Source of the DNA: Edaphobacter dinghuensis
Lineage (GTDB): Bacteria > Acidobacteriota > Terriglobia > Terriglobales > Acidobacteriaceae
Assembly (NCBI RefSeq): GCF_014640335.1
Contig: NZ_BMGT01000001.1
Span: 992,001 to 1,056,000 of the forward strand
Direction of reading: 5' to 3'
Length of the DNA stretch: 64,000 nucleotides
Below, piece by piece: positions 24,271-33,499 of the stretch. Every line of letters begins with the position of its first letter. Within the stretch, counting starts at the first letter, position 1. The position numbers were made by a program, and so were the translations under genes. Below the pieces are notes generated by a model. It was not told where the DNA came from and did not search any database. It saw only the letters and a list, made by a program, of their open reading frames with translations.

Positions 24271-26155
24271 GCAAAACAGAATAGGCGATCTGCGTCCGAC
24301 TGCGGATATGCCCGCTGCGGAGAGCGGTGCTGCGTTCAGGGAGTTGCCCGACGTCGCTGTATTGACGCAACTGGCGAACGAGTTTTTCCGCGGGCAGGTT
24401 CCGCAGGTGTCAGGGCCTGTTGCTGTGCAGCCTTCGCTGGATATGGCACAGGCGGCGCCAGGATTTGAGACTCGACTTCCGCAGTTTGGAGGATCGGCTC
24501 CGTCTATGCCATCACCATCAGTCATGGAGAGGCTTCCTGGAAAAGTAGAATCTCCTGCTACGTTGTCCTCTTTGTCGCAAGGGGAGATGGCAGCCTCCGA
24601 TCCTGCTCTTATAGCTGATGCCGGGTCTATTCCTTCGGAGCCTGGGCTTGCGCTGACCGCTGCACGCGGCAGCTCGCGGGAGGCTCAGTTGTCGCCGTTC
24701 TCTCTACCGCTGCCAGCTTTCGATATACCGTTTCCTTCGCTGGGTTCTACCTTTTCTTCTATTCCTCTGTCACCAGTCTTCCCGACACAGGAAGATGCGG
24801 CTGCTACTCTCAACTCGCCCGCGTCGCTGTACTTTCTCCAGGATGCAGGTGTTCTCTCCAAACCTGTTTCAGACTCTCGGCTCAACTTGTCTGATGTCCG
24901 CATGACAACGCTGCCGGATTTGAAGCTGCCGCGTGAGCAGTTCGATGTTGCTTCGATACGCCGGGACTTCCCGATTCTTCAGGAACGTGTCAATGGTCAT
25001 CCGTTGATCTGGCTGGATAATGCGGCGACGACGCAAAAGCCTCAAAGTGTGATTGATCGCATCTCTTATTTTTACGAGCATGAAAATTCCAACATTCATC
25101 GCGCAGCCCATGAGCTTGCGGCCCGCGCGACGGATGCCTATGAAGATGCTCGTAGCAAGGTTGCTCATTTCCTCAATGCTTCTTCGAGCAAAGAGATTGT
25201 CTTTGTCCGCGGCGCAACGGAAGCTATCAATCTGGTAGCGCAGAGCTGGGGACGACGACATATTGGCAAAGACGATGAGATTGTAATCAGCTGGATTGAG
25301 CATCACGCCAACATTGTTCCCTGGCAGATGCTAGCCGCTGAGAAGGGTGCGCGTCTGCGGGTGGCTCCAGTAGACGACGATGGACAGATTCTGCTCGATG
25401 AGTATGAGAAGCTACTGAATCACAAGACGCGGCTCGTTTCGATAACGCAGGTTTCCAATGCGCTGGGAACGATTACGCCTGCGCATCAGATGGTGCAGAT
25501 GGCGCATCGATATGGAGCACGGGTTTTAGTGGATGGTGCGCAGGCCGTCTCGCATATGCCGATCGATGTGCAATCACTGGACTGTGATTTTTATGTTTTT
25601 TCGGGCCATAAGGTCTTTGCACCGACCGGCATCGGGGTTCTTTACGGCAAGCCGGATGTATTAGCAGAAGCTCCTCCATGGCAAGGAGGGGGAAACATGA
25701 TCGTCGATGTCACATTTGAGAAGACGATCTACCAACCGCCTCCGTCGCGTTTTGAAGCAGGAACGGGCAATATCGCCGATGCGGTCGGGCTCGGCGCTGC
25801 GATCGATTATCTCGATCGCATTGGTATGGCGAATATTGCTCATTATGAGCATGAGCTTTTGATCTATGCCACGAAAGAATTACTGACCGTTCCTGGTTTG
25901 CGCCTGATTGGTACTGCGAAAGAAAAGGCCGGTGTTCTCTCATTCGTGCTCGATGGATTCCGCACCGAAGAGGTTGGTGCAGCACTCAATCGTGAAGGCA
26001 TCGCCGTACGCTCGGGGCATCATTGTGCACAGCCTACGTTACGCCGATTTGGAGTAGAGACAACGGTTCGTCCATCGCTTGCGCTCTACAACAACTTCGA
26101 TGATATCGATGCGCTTGTTGCGGCTCTGCGGCGCCTCAAGCAGCTTAAGGGGTAG
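24257..26155 (+). CDS. Encapsulin cargo: cysteine desulfurase with N-terminal cargo-loading domain
   Basis: 632 residues from ATG 24257, overlapping the shell gene by 14 bases. Residues 1-225 are Pro/Ser/Ala-rich and predicted disordered, with hydrophobic islands (VAVLTQLANEFFRGQVPQ at 33-50; SPFSLPLPAFDIPFPSLGS at 146-164; ASLYFLQDAGVL at 189-200) that probably dock into the shell. Residues 229-632 are a SufS-type PLP enzyme: IWLDNAATTQKP, VDGAQA with Asp427, PLP lysine 452 in FSGHKVF, and catalytic Cys590 in RSGHHCAQP. It releases sulfur from cysteine, leaving alanine. The domain order matches cargo of family 2A encapsulins. TTG 24239 is an alternative start six codons earlier. Confidence 0.93.
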   Translation: MSTSEQNRIGDLRPTADMPAAESGAAFRELPDVAVLTQLANEFFRGQVPQVSGPVAVQPSLDMAQAAPGFETRLPQFGGSAPSMPSPSVMERLPGKVESPATLSSLSQGEMAASDPALIADAGSIPSEPGLALTAARGSSREAQLSPFSLPLPAFDIPFPSLGSTFSSIPLSPVFPTQEDAAATLNSPASLYFLQDAGVLSKPVSDSRLNLSDVRMTTLPDLKLPREQFDVASIRRDFPILQERVNGHPLIWLDNAATTQKPQSVIDRISYFYEHENSNIHRAAHELAARATDAYEDARSKVAHFLNASSSKEIVFVRGATEAINLVAQSWGRRHIGKDDEIVISWIEHHANIVPWQMLAAEKGARLRVAPVDDDGQILLDEYEKLLNHKTRLVSITQVSNALGTITPAHQMVQMAHRYGARVLVDGAQAVSHMPIDVQSLDCDFYVFSGHKVFAPTGIGVLYGKPDVLAEAPPWQGGGNMIVDVTFEKTIYQPPPSRFEAGTGNIADAVGLGAAIDYLDRIGMANIAHYEHELLIYATKELLTVPGLRLIGTAKEKAGVLSFVLDGFRTEEVGAALNREGIAVRSGHHCAQPTLRRFGVETTVRPSLALYNNFDDIDALVAALRRLKQLKG

Positions 26156-26192
26156 ATTTGCCTTCGTGCTTGGCGCGTGATTCTCTGCGACC

Positions 26193-29100
26193 TCAGTAGA
26201 TGAGTTTTAGAGAAAACTGAATTTGGCGCGAGTTACCGGCAGTTTTGCTGATGACGCCAAAGCCTGAACCTTCAAGGGTGTTTGCGGGAAGTCCCATGGT
26301 CACGATGTTGAAGAGGTTGAAGAACTCCGAACGAAACTGTACGTTGACCAGTTCGGAGCCGCTCTTTCGCTTGCCGAAGGGTGTGTCTTTGATTAGGGCA
26401 AAATCGTAGTTATAAAAGGCCGGTCCGCGAAAGGTGTTTCTGCCCAGAGTGCCAAATCGCCCTTTGTTTGGCCCGGTGCCGTTGGGTAGATTGATTGGGA
26501 TAGAGAAGTAAGAAGCATTGTTTGCTCCTTTTCCAAAGTAATCTTCCCTGATGTTCCTTGATGTAGAAAGATGCGGCTTTGCGATCTGATCAGGACGGTC
26601 GGCGCCATTTGAGCCAGCGCCGGTTTGCTGAACTCCTGAGTAGACGGTAAACGGTGAGCCGCTTGTGATAGTCGAGATGCCAAGGACCTGCCACCCTGTC
26701 GTCATTTTGCGGTTAGCTCCAGTAAGAAAGCCCAGGTTCTCGATGTGAAGGTCTTGGACTGCGCTTACCGTGAATGCCTGTCCGATATCGAATGTTGCCG
26801 GTCCCTTTTCAGGATGGGTATCGAAGGGGTTTTGTGGATAGGTCTGGGCTACTGCGCCCGTCGCTCCCAGTCCGCCTGAGACGGAGCTCGTATCGTCGAG
26901 TGCCTTACCCCAGGTATAGCTGGCCTGAAGGCTAGGACCGCTATGGCCTGCATTGCCTGTGAGCGAGGCTTGCAGTGCGTGGTAGGTGGAGTGTGCTGTT
27001 GCGGTGATGATGCTTTCGAGGCCAAAGCCGCCGATCACGTTGCCTGACGAGTCAAACTGCGTATAGCGAGCAAATTCAGGATCTGCTCCGGGGTAGGCGT
27101 TCGGAAAACTTGTACGTGGCAACTTTACACCCGCAGTCCCGACATAGTTCACATCTGCTGTCAGGCCTCCCAGGGGTTTTTCAAAACCAGCGGTCCAGGT
27201 ATAGAGCGCGCCATTCCCAAAAGATCGGTCGATGCCGCTAAGACCGAGGGGGCTGATGACGTGGCTTGGCGTGAGGGCTGCAACATCTCTCTGGTATCGG
27301 TTAATGTCCATGACAGTATTGGGAGCTACATCTTTTGTATTGCCGCTTGCGAAGATATCTACACCGGTGGGTGTGTAGGCTCGCGGTAGCTGCGACGGCG
27401 AGATAGTGAAGCCAAATGGAACCGGAGCTCCTTTGGCTGCCGTTAACCTGGGATAGACGGCAAACGGTGTAGATCCCGTAAGGAAGTTATCCTGCCAGAT
27501 GTTCGGCGGTATGACTGTCACTGCGCCGCCGGCATGAAACTGCAGTTGTCGTGAAGCGCGCCATGTAAGCTGCAACCGAGGCCCCCAGCCATTGAGGTTT
27601 TCCTTGTAGCCCGGCTGCGGATTGATGACGTATTCCTGTGTATCGCTTGTATTGAGAAATCCTGCAGTTCGCTTTGCGCGCTCTGAGATGGGCGTATAGA
27701 TCTCCCACCGAACGCCATAGTCCAAAATAAAGCGGTCGCTCAGCTTCCAGCTATCCTGGGCATAGATAGCTCCCGCGCTTCGATTGATCGCTGCTGCTCC
27801 AATATGTTCTCCGTTAGAAAAATAACTTGGTGCGACAGCAACGGTATAGACAAAGGGGCTGCCTGAGAGCAGGCCTGTCAGGGTATCTGGCAGTGGATCT
27901 CCGGCGTGGATATCGTGGGTTCCACTTAACGACGGTATATTGGATCTTGCATACGCAGTGCCGCCGCCGAAGTCGTATTCTCCATTCGGGCTGGTGCCGA
28001 AATATGTTGTATCCCGGTTCAAGCGAACTTCGCCGCCAAACTTAAAAGTATGCCGGGCTATGGTTATCACGAAGTTCTGTTGTGCCTGGAATAAATTGCC
28101 AAATGCAGTCATTACCGATCCAGCCGCTGAGTTGAAGGCTTCGTAAGAGCCGTCGCTGAACTTCAGTGCCGGATCTGTTCTATTTGGCGTGGGGAAAGAT
28201 GGCGTGCTGCGCGTAATGCTCAGAGATGATTCGCTTGTAAAGTGCGGCGATATGGTGCGGGTAAAGTTGACGACCACATTGCGCTGTCGGTCGACGTATT
28301 GGATTCCAAAGGAAGGATCAATTGCGGTTTGGTCAGGATTGGTCGTGGGGCCCGTTAGATTATTGAAGTTGAAGCGAGCCATGAGATGGTTCTTTGCGGA
28401 GAGATTGTCATCAAGTCGAATAGAGAACTGATTCGCATTGGTGACGACCTTCGATGAAGTCGCATAGGTATGCGCTCCATAAGAGCCGGTTGGAAGATTG
28501 GGTAGCGGATATCGTGCCAGGACCTTGGCGATTTCGGGATCTATGGGAACAACTAACGTATCGCCGGGATAGGCTGTTGTGTCCATTCCCAGGCGCTCTT
28601 CTGCTGTTGGCACGGGGAAGACCTGTGTGGTCCCGAGGACCTGGCGAAAGCCCTGATACTGGCCGAAGTAATACATCTTGCCCTGGCCGTTATAAATGCC
28701 GGGTATTTTTACAGGACCGCCGTTTGTAAATCCGAATTCATTTCGGCGAAATGGCGGAATTCGTTCTGGATGTTCGGCCGATGCATGATCAAAGTAGTTG
28801 CGGGCATCGAATGCAGAGTTTCTGACAAACTCAAATACCGAGCCATGAAATCCGCCGCTTCCTGAGCGAGTGACAATATTGGTGAAGCCTGCTGCGCCTC
28901 GGCCGATCTCAGCAGGCATCCAGCCGGAACTTGAGCGAATCTCTTGCACCGCGTCTACGTTGAAGTTAGAGAAGGTGGAGCCGCCCATCTCAGGGTCACT
29001 GATATCTGCTCCATCCATTGCGAAGACAGCCTCGACGCCGCGTTGGCCGTTGATGGCAAACTGTTGCGTAAAGTTGGTCGCTCCGTTTGTATCTGTCATC

Positions 29101-29624
29101 GTACCGGCAGCCAATAGCAACAACTGGCTGAAATCACGCTTGTTCAGGGGCAGTTCGCTCACCGCCTGACTTGAGAGTGCTTCGCCGCCGGTGCCAGTAT
29201 GCTGTTCGTTCAACATGGCCACGGAGAGGCTTTGCTGGTCTGAAAGCGTGATGGTAACCGTCAAGGTCGGATCCGATATGTTGATTGGCTGAGTATCTCG
29301 AATCGTGTGGTGGTTAACCTCAACGGAGAGCTGATACGAGCCTGCGAGAACTCCTTCCAGGTGGAAGTGCCCATCACTGCCAGTCGTGGCGCTTATGTTC
29401 CTGTTCATCCCCCTTAGATGGACGGATGCTCCTTGTATTGCTATGCCGGAAGCGTTATGCAATACTCCGCGCCAGGTGATGGGCGCGTTATTTTGAGCTA
29501 GCGCTCTTGTCGCCGTTAAAAGAATGACAGTGAGTGTCAACGCCATCCCTATAGAGATCCATCGAGCCAGTGCTTGCGTGATGAGGCTTTTCTCATTTGT
29601 ATGTTGAGTGAAGGTTTTCGGCAT
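26193..29624 (-). CDS. Oar-type TonB-dependent receptor
   Basis: 1143 residues. Signal peptide to about residue 44 (ILLTATRALAQ), carboxypeptidase-regulatory-like domain (GVLHNASGIAIQGASVHLRG), plug (SELPLNKRDFSQLLLLAAG; AMDGADISDPEMGGSTFSNF; NIVTRSGSGGFHGSVFEFVRN), then the barrel ending SLKLIY. It is an outer-membrane importer of the same class as the other three here, but not closely alike outside the motifs. It converges with the desulfurase gene (37 bases between stops) and is divergent from a carboxypeptidase-like/TPR gene. Substrate unknown. Confidence 0.92.
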   Translation of the reverse strand: MPKTFTQHTNEKSLITQALARWISIGMALTLTVILLTATRALAQNNAPITWRGVLHNASGIAIQGASVHLRGMNRNISATTGSDGHFHLEGVLAGSYQLSVEVNHHTIRDTQPINISDPTLTVTITLSDQQSLSVAMLNEQHTGTGGEALSSQAVSELPLNKRDFSQLLLLAAGTMTDTNGATNFTQQFAINGQRGVEAVFAMDGADISDPEMGGSTFSNFNVDAVQEIRSSSGWMPAEIGRGAAGFTNIVTRSGSGGFHGSVFEFVRNSAFDARNYFDHASAEHPERIPPFRRNEFGFTNGGPVKIPGIYNGQGKMYYFGQYQGFRQVLGTTQVFPVPTAEERLGMDTTAYPGDTLVVPIDPEIAKVLARYPLPNLPTGSYGAHTYATSSKVVTNANQFSIRLDDNLSAKNHLMARFNFNNLTGPTTNPDQTAIDPSFGIQYVDRQRNVVVNFTRTISPHFTSESSLSITRSTPSFPTPNRTDPALKFSDGSYEAFNSAAGSVMTAFGNLFQAQQNFVITIARHTFKFGGEVRLNRDTTYFGTSPNGEYDFGGGTAYARSNIPSLSGTHDIHAGDPLPDTLTGLLSGSPFVYTVAVAPSYFSNGEHIGAAAINRSAGAIYAQDSWKLSDRFILDYGVRWEIYTPISERAKRTAGFLNTSDTQEYVINPQPGYKENLNGWGPRLQLTWRASRQLQFHAGGAVTVIPPNIWQDNFLTGSTPFAVYPRLTAAKGAPVPFGFTISPSQLPRAYTPTGVDIFASGNTKDVAPNTVMDINRYQRDVAALTPSHVISPLGLSGIDRSFGNGALYTWTAGFEKPLGGLTADVNYVGTAGVKLPRTSFPNAYPGADPEFARYTQFDSSGNVIGGFGLESIITATAHSTYHALQASLTGNAGHSGPSLQASYTWGKALDDTSSVSGGLGATGAVAQTYPQNPFDTHPEKGPATFDIGQAFTVSAVQDLHIENLGFLTGANRKMTTGWQVLGISTITSGSPFTVYSGVQQTGAGSNGADRPDQIAKPHLSTSRNIREDYFGKGANNASYFSIPINLPNGTGPNKGRFGTLGRNTFRGPAFYNYDFALIKDTPFGKRKSGSELVNVQFRSEFFNLFNIVTMGLPANTLEGSGFGVISKTAGNSRQIQFSLKLIY

Positions 29625-29879
29625 CCTATTCCCGGCGAGAATCTAGTCGATCTATATTACTGATCACTCGCAGTCTGTAGCTAGCCATATGTTCCTGCTG
29701 TGAATAGGCAGGCTCATGCTTGCGACCGATTGTGTTTCGATAACTGCCTTCCTGTTCCGCGAAACTTACGGGGGCCTTACAATAGGATTGCTTTGCGACA
29801 GGTAGGTAATCACTGCGCTTGATGCATAGATCGCCAATCTGCACCTATTTCTTCCTAACCGCCATTTGTGATTTCTGCC

Positions 29880-31583
29880 ATGTTAGATTTCTACGAGTTA
29901 CGCTCCCAACAAACTGAGGCCCGTGGAGGGCTCTTCAGAGTGGTCTCTGTTGTTATAGCCTTGATGATGTTGATGCTTTCAGCAGCGAGCGCACAGCAAG
30001 CGAATCCAGTGTTCTCCGGTGATGAGACGATACATGGCATTGTTCTTGGCGTCGATGGAAAGCCGGTGAGCGACGCTGACGTTCTTCTGAGCAGGAAGAG
30101 CGCCCCGAGAAGTTTAGAGATGAGGACCAAGGCAGATGGTGCCTTCGTGTTTTCATCTATACCGTCCGGCAGTTATCAGATTGCGGCAACGAAGGCAGGA
30201 TTACAAAGTCAGGTCGTCGCGATCCTTGTATCGCCCAAGAAAAATACCGAAGAGATAAGACTTGTACTTCAGGAGCCGGGACTCGCTTCAAGTTATGGAG
30301 CATCGGCGCAGTCCGAAACGCAAACCATGGAGTTTACCGATAAGCCGAACTTTACCGTTGCGGGCGTTACCGATTGGACTGCTGTTGGAGGACATGGATC
30401 GGATTCGATCCTGCGAACCAGCGAATCACTCGCCAAGGATACAGTCACCCTTAAGCCAGAAGATACGGATCATGCCACGGAGGGCGAAGCTTTGGGCCCC
30501 AGGGGAAAGATGGAGTCTGAGGGTAAATTGCGTGCAGCATTGGCCAGCTCTCCCAATAGCTTTGCTGCAAACCATGCGTTGGGAGAGTTTTATCTCAGAA
30601 GCAAGCGATATCAAGAGGCTATTCCCTTGCTAGAGAAGGCATATCGGATTGATTCGGCCAATGTGGGAAATCAATTCTCTCTCGGGTTAGCGTATGAACA
30701 GAGCGAAGAACCTTCGACAGCGCGCCAACACATCCATGAACTATTAGTGGATCATCAAAACTCCGGACTGTATCAGTTGATGGGAGAGCTGGATGAAAAG
30801 CTGGGAGATCCTCTGTCGGCTGTTGATGAATATGAGAAGGCAGTAAAGCTTGACCCCAGCGAACAGAATTACTTTGATTGGGGTTCCGAGTTATTGCTGC
30901 ATCGTGCTGTTTGGCAAGCACAGGAGGTCTTTCGTAAAGGAGCAGAGGCCTATCCCAAATCTGCCAGGATGCAGACCGCAATAGGCACTGCGCTCTTTGC
31001 CGGCGCACGTTATGATGAGGCCGCTGGTCATCTTTGCCGTGCTGCCGATTTGAATCCAGGTGACCCTAATCCCTACTTGTTCATGGGGAAGATCCAGATG
31101 GCAGCGCCAAATCCATTGCCCTGCATCGAGCCAAAGTTGGCATACTTTGTGCAGCAGGAGCCTACAAACTCGGTCGCAAATTATCTCTATGCAATGTCTA
31201 TCCTGAAGCATCAGGAGGCATCTCCGAACAAACAAGCGGTGCAACAGGCTTCGTCGTTATTGGAGAAGGCTGTAGCGATTGATCCGAAGTGTGGTGAAGC
31301 TTACCTGCAGCTCGGAATCCTCTCTGCATCGCAACGATCTTTTGATAAGGCGATTGATTTTTACAAAAAAGCAATTGAAGCGAATCCTCAACTGGCTGAT
31401 GCTCACTATCGTTTGGCAATGGCCTACGATCGTACAGGCCAGTCGTCAAAGGCTCAGCAGGAGTTGCAGCTTCATGACCAGCTCAAGCGAGAACAGGCCG
31501 AAGCTGTTGAGCAGCAGCGAAGAGAGGTCAAACAATTCCTGATCGTCAAATCAGGAGATTCGGTAGGACCAGCAATGAAGTAA
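29880..31583 (+). CDS. Secreted protein: carboxypeptidase-regulatory-like domain plus TPRs
   Basis: About 567 residues; ATG 29880 or GTG 29868 could start it, and neither has a clear ribosome site. After the signal peptide (ending SAASAQ) comes a carboxypeptidase-regulatory-like beta-sandwich (IHGIVLGVDGKPVSDADVLL; GAFVFSSIPSGSYQIAATKAG), a linker of about 100 residues, then TPRs to the C-terminus. The TPR half is clearly homologous to the protein at 41587-43002: both have DWGSELLLHR, a YPKSAR/YPKSPR segment, and the closing ...DAHYRL... and E-V-QQF motifs. The receptor-like N-terminal domain on a TPR protein hints at contact with TonB receptors or surface glycans. Confidence 0.82.
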   Translation: MLDFYELRSQQTEARGGLFRVVSVVIALMMLMLSAASAQQANPVFSGDETIHGIVLGVDGKPVSDADVLLSRKSAPRSLEMRTKADGAFVFSSIPSGSYQIAATKAGLQSQVVAILVSPKKNTEEIRLVLQEPGLASSYGASAQSETQTMEFTDKPNFTVAGVTDWTAVGGHGSDSILRTSESLAKDTVTLKPEDTDHATEGEALGPRGKMESEGKLRAALASSPNSFAANHALGEFYLRSKRYQEAIPLLEKAYRIDSANVGNQFSLGLAYEQSEEPSTARQHIHELLVDHQNSGLYQLMGELDEKLGDPLSAVDEYEKAVKLDPSEQNYFDWGSELLLHRAVWQAQEVFRKGAEAYPKSARMQTAIGTALFAGARYDEAAGHLCRAADLNPGDPNPYLFMGKIQMAAPNPLPCIEPKLAYFVQQEPTNSVANYLYAMSILKHQEASPNKQAVQQASSLLEKAVAIDPKCGEAYLQLGILSASQRSFDKAIDFYKKAIEANPQLADAHYRLAMAYDRTGQSSKAQQELQLHDQLKREQAEAVEQQRREVKQFLIVKSGDSVGPAMK

Positions 31584-31618
31584 AGCTTCTACGATTCCAG
31601 CTGTTGTTCAAAGCAATG

Positions 31619-33400
31619 TCATGATGCTTTAGGGGTAAAGGAGGTGATGATTCCATCGCCTTCGCGAATAGTGATAATTTGGTTCGCTTTGACCTTTGTG
31701 AATCGCTCTATCTTCTGTGTCGTCGGCCACTTTACCTCGATAAGATCAACGGTATCTACCTTGCCGATGCCGAAGTGAAGACGCAGGTCGCTTTGTGACA
31801 TTACGCTGGTGCCGCTATGCACTTCATCCATTTGTGCGTGCTTGCCGGTGATCACCCTGACGCGGGCGCCTATCGCGGTTCGATTGCACTTGGTCCCCAC
31901 GAGCTTGATCTTGATCCAGTTCTGCTTGTTGCCTCCATCATTCCGCAGAAGCGATGGGAGATCGTTTAGATTGAGCACAAGTGCATCCATGTTGCCGTTA
32001 TTGTTGTAGTCTCCAAATGCGGCACCGCGGCTCGAAAAGCGCTCGCTGATTCCGGGGCCCATCTCTGCGGAGACATCCTTAAATGTCCCATTTCCAAGGT
32101 TCTTATAAACGAGCCGTGGATTCTTAAATGGTTCGCCCAGGTTGTAATGATCAACCTCCGGGTAGACGTGTCCGTTGACCTGAAGGATGTCTTGCCAACC
32201 GTCATTGTCGTAGTCGATGAAGCCACAGCCCCAGGCGACATAGCGATTGTTGACCCCGATTCCTGAAGGTGAGGTTACATCGGTGAACGTGCCGTCGCCG
32301 TTATTGTGATAGAGATTGCAGGTATCGTCGACGAAGTTTGTCTTGAAGATATCGAACCAGCCATCGCAGTCATAGTCGGCTACGGCAACGCCCATCCCGG
32401 CCTGCTCGTGTCCGTCGTTGTTATAGGCACAGCCAGCCATTACTGCGACATCGGTGAATGTGCCGTCGTGATTATTTTTAAATAAAATGCTGGCTTCCGA
32501 GTCCACCGCAATGTAGATGTCCGGCCACCCATCGTTATCGAAGTCGTAGGATACGGGCGTAATCGAATAGCGTGGGCCGGGCTTGAGGATTCCGGATTTC
32601 TCGGAGACATCGGTAAAGGTTCCGTCACCGTTATTGTGATAGAGGATATTCGTGTCACCGGGAAGCCCGCGCGGCCCGCAAAGGATGGGGACACCCTTCC
32701 ATTGGCAGTAGTGAGTTGCACTGGCAGATGGGATGTTGTCCAGGTCGATCTTGATGTAGTTGCAGACGAATAAATCGAGATGGCCGTCACGGTCATAATC
32801 GAGAAACGTGCAGCCAGCGCCCCAGCGTCCTTTTTCCTGATAGAGGCCGGCCTTTCGAGTCACATCGGTAAAGGTGCCGTTGCCGTTATTGTGAAAGAGC
32901 ATGTTGTGGCCAAGGAAGCAGCAAAAGAGGTCATCCCAGCCATCGTTGTCGTAGTCGCCTACGCAAACGCCTGTCTGCCAGCCTGTAATGCCCAGCCCTG
33001 ATTTCTCGGTTACATCAGTGAACGTGCCGTCGCGATTATTCTTAAAGAGATGCGAAGTGGGCGCTTTACCAGCGGGCCAGGTTGTATCGAGACGATTGCC
33101 GTTCGTCAGGTAGATGTCCAGCCATCCGTCGTTGTCGTAGTCAAAAAATGCGAGACCGCTGCCCTTCGTCTCAATAATCGAACGCTTATGGTCGATGCCG
33201 CCCCATACATTGGGAACGTTAAGCCCGGCTTGCTGAGCTACATCCACAAATTGGACGTCGGATGCTTTTGGATCTAACGCAGCCGCTTCTACGGTCAAAG
33301 AATGCTTCCATTTCCAAAGAGGAGTGGTCAGTGCATCCGTCAATGCGCCACCAAGTAAAAAGAGGGAAGATCCGATAAAGCGCCGTCGCGGAGAGATCAT
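31619..33400 (-). CDS. Tat-exported CRTAC1-type VCBS beta-propeller with ASPIC/UnbV domain
   Basis: About 593 residues from ATG 33400, where a twin-arginine signal begins (MISPRRRFIGSSLFLLGGA). The body has seven FG-GAP/VCBS-like repeats, each with a calcium-binding Asp/Asn loop (DYDNDGWLDIY, DYDNDGWDDLF, DYDRDGHLDLF, DFDNDGWPDIY, DYDCDGWFDIF, DYDNDGWQDIL, DYNNNGNMDAL), which fits a seven-bladed propeller. The C-terminus is an ASPIC/UnbV domain (NRTAIGARVRVITG; VDLIEVKWPT). Such proteins are periplasmic or surface-exposed and abundant in Acidobacteria next to TonB receptors; their biochemical role is not settled. Carbohydrate or protein binding is likely. Confidence 0.88.
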   Translation of the reverse strand: MISPRRRFIGSSLFLLGGALTDALTTPLWKWKHSLTVEAAALDPKASDVQFVDVAQQAGLNVPNVWGGIDHKRSIIETKGSGLAFFDYDNDGWLDIYLTNGNRLDTTWPAGKAPTSHLFKNNRDGTFTDVTEKSGLGITGWQTGVCVGDYDNDGWDDLFCCFLGHNMLFHNNGNGTFTDVTRKAGLYQEKGRWGAGCTFLDYDRDGHLDLFVCNYIKIDLDNIPSASATHYCQWKGVPILCGPRGLPGDTNILYHNNGDGTFTDVSEKSGILKPGPRYSITPVSYDFDNDGWPDIYIAVDSEASILFKNNHDGTFTDVAVMAGCAYNNDGHEQAGMGVAVADYDCDGWFDIFKTNFVDDTCNLYHNNGDGTFTDVTSPSGIGVNNRYVAWGCGFIDYDNDGWQDILQVNGHVYPEVDHYNLGEPFKNPRLVYKNLGNGTFKDVSAEMGPGISERFSSRGAAFGDYNNNGNMDALVLNLNDLPSLLRNDGGNKQNWIKIKLVGTKCNRTAIGARVRVITGKHAQMDEVHSGTSVMSQSDLRLHFGIGKVDTVDLIEVKWPTTQKIERFTKVKANQIITIREGDGIITSFTPKAS

Positions 33401-33499
33401 AGATGGGTGCAATTATAGCGATAGTTTTCTGATCGACAGAAGGCAGACCGGTGATGGATAAAAGCCTTTTCGATCAAAGTAAGAACTCACTTGCAATGG

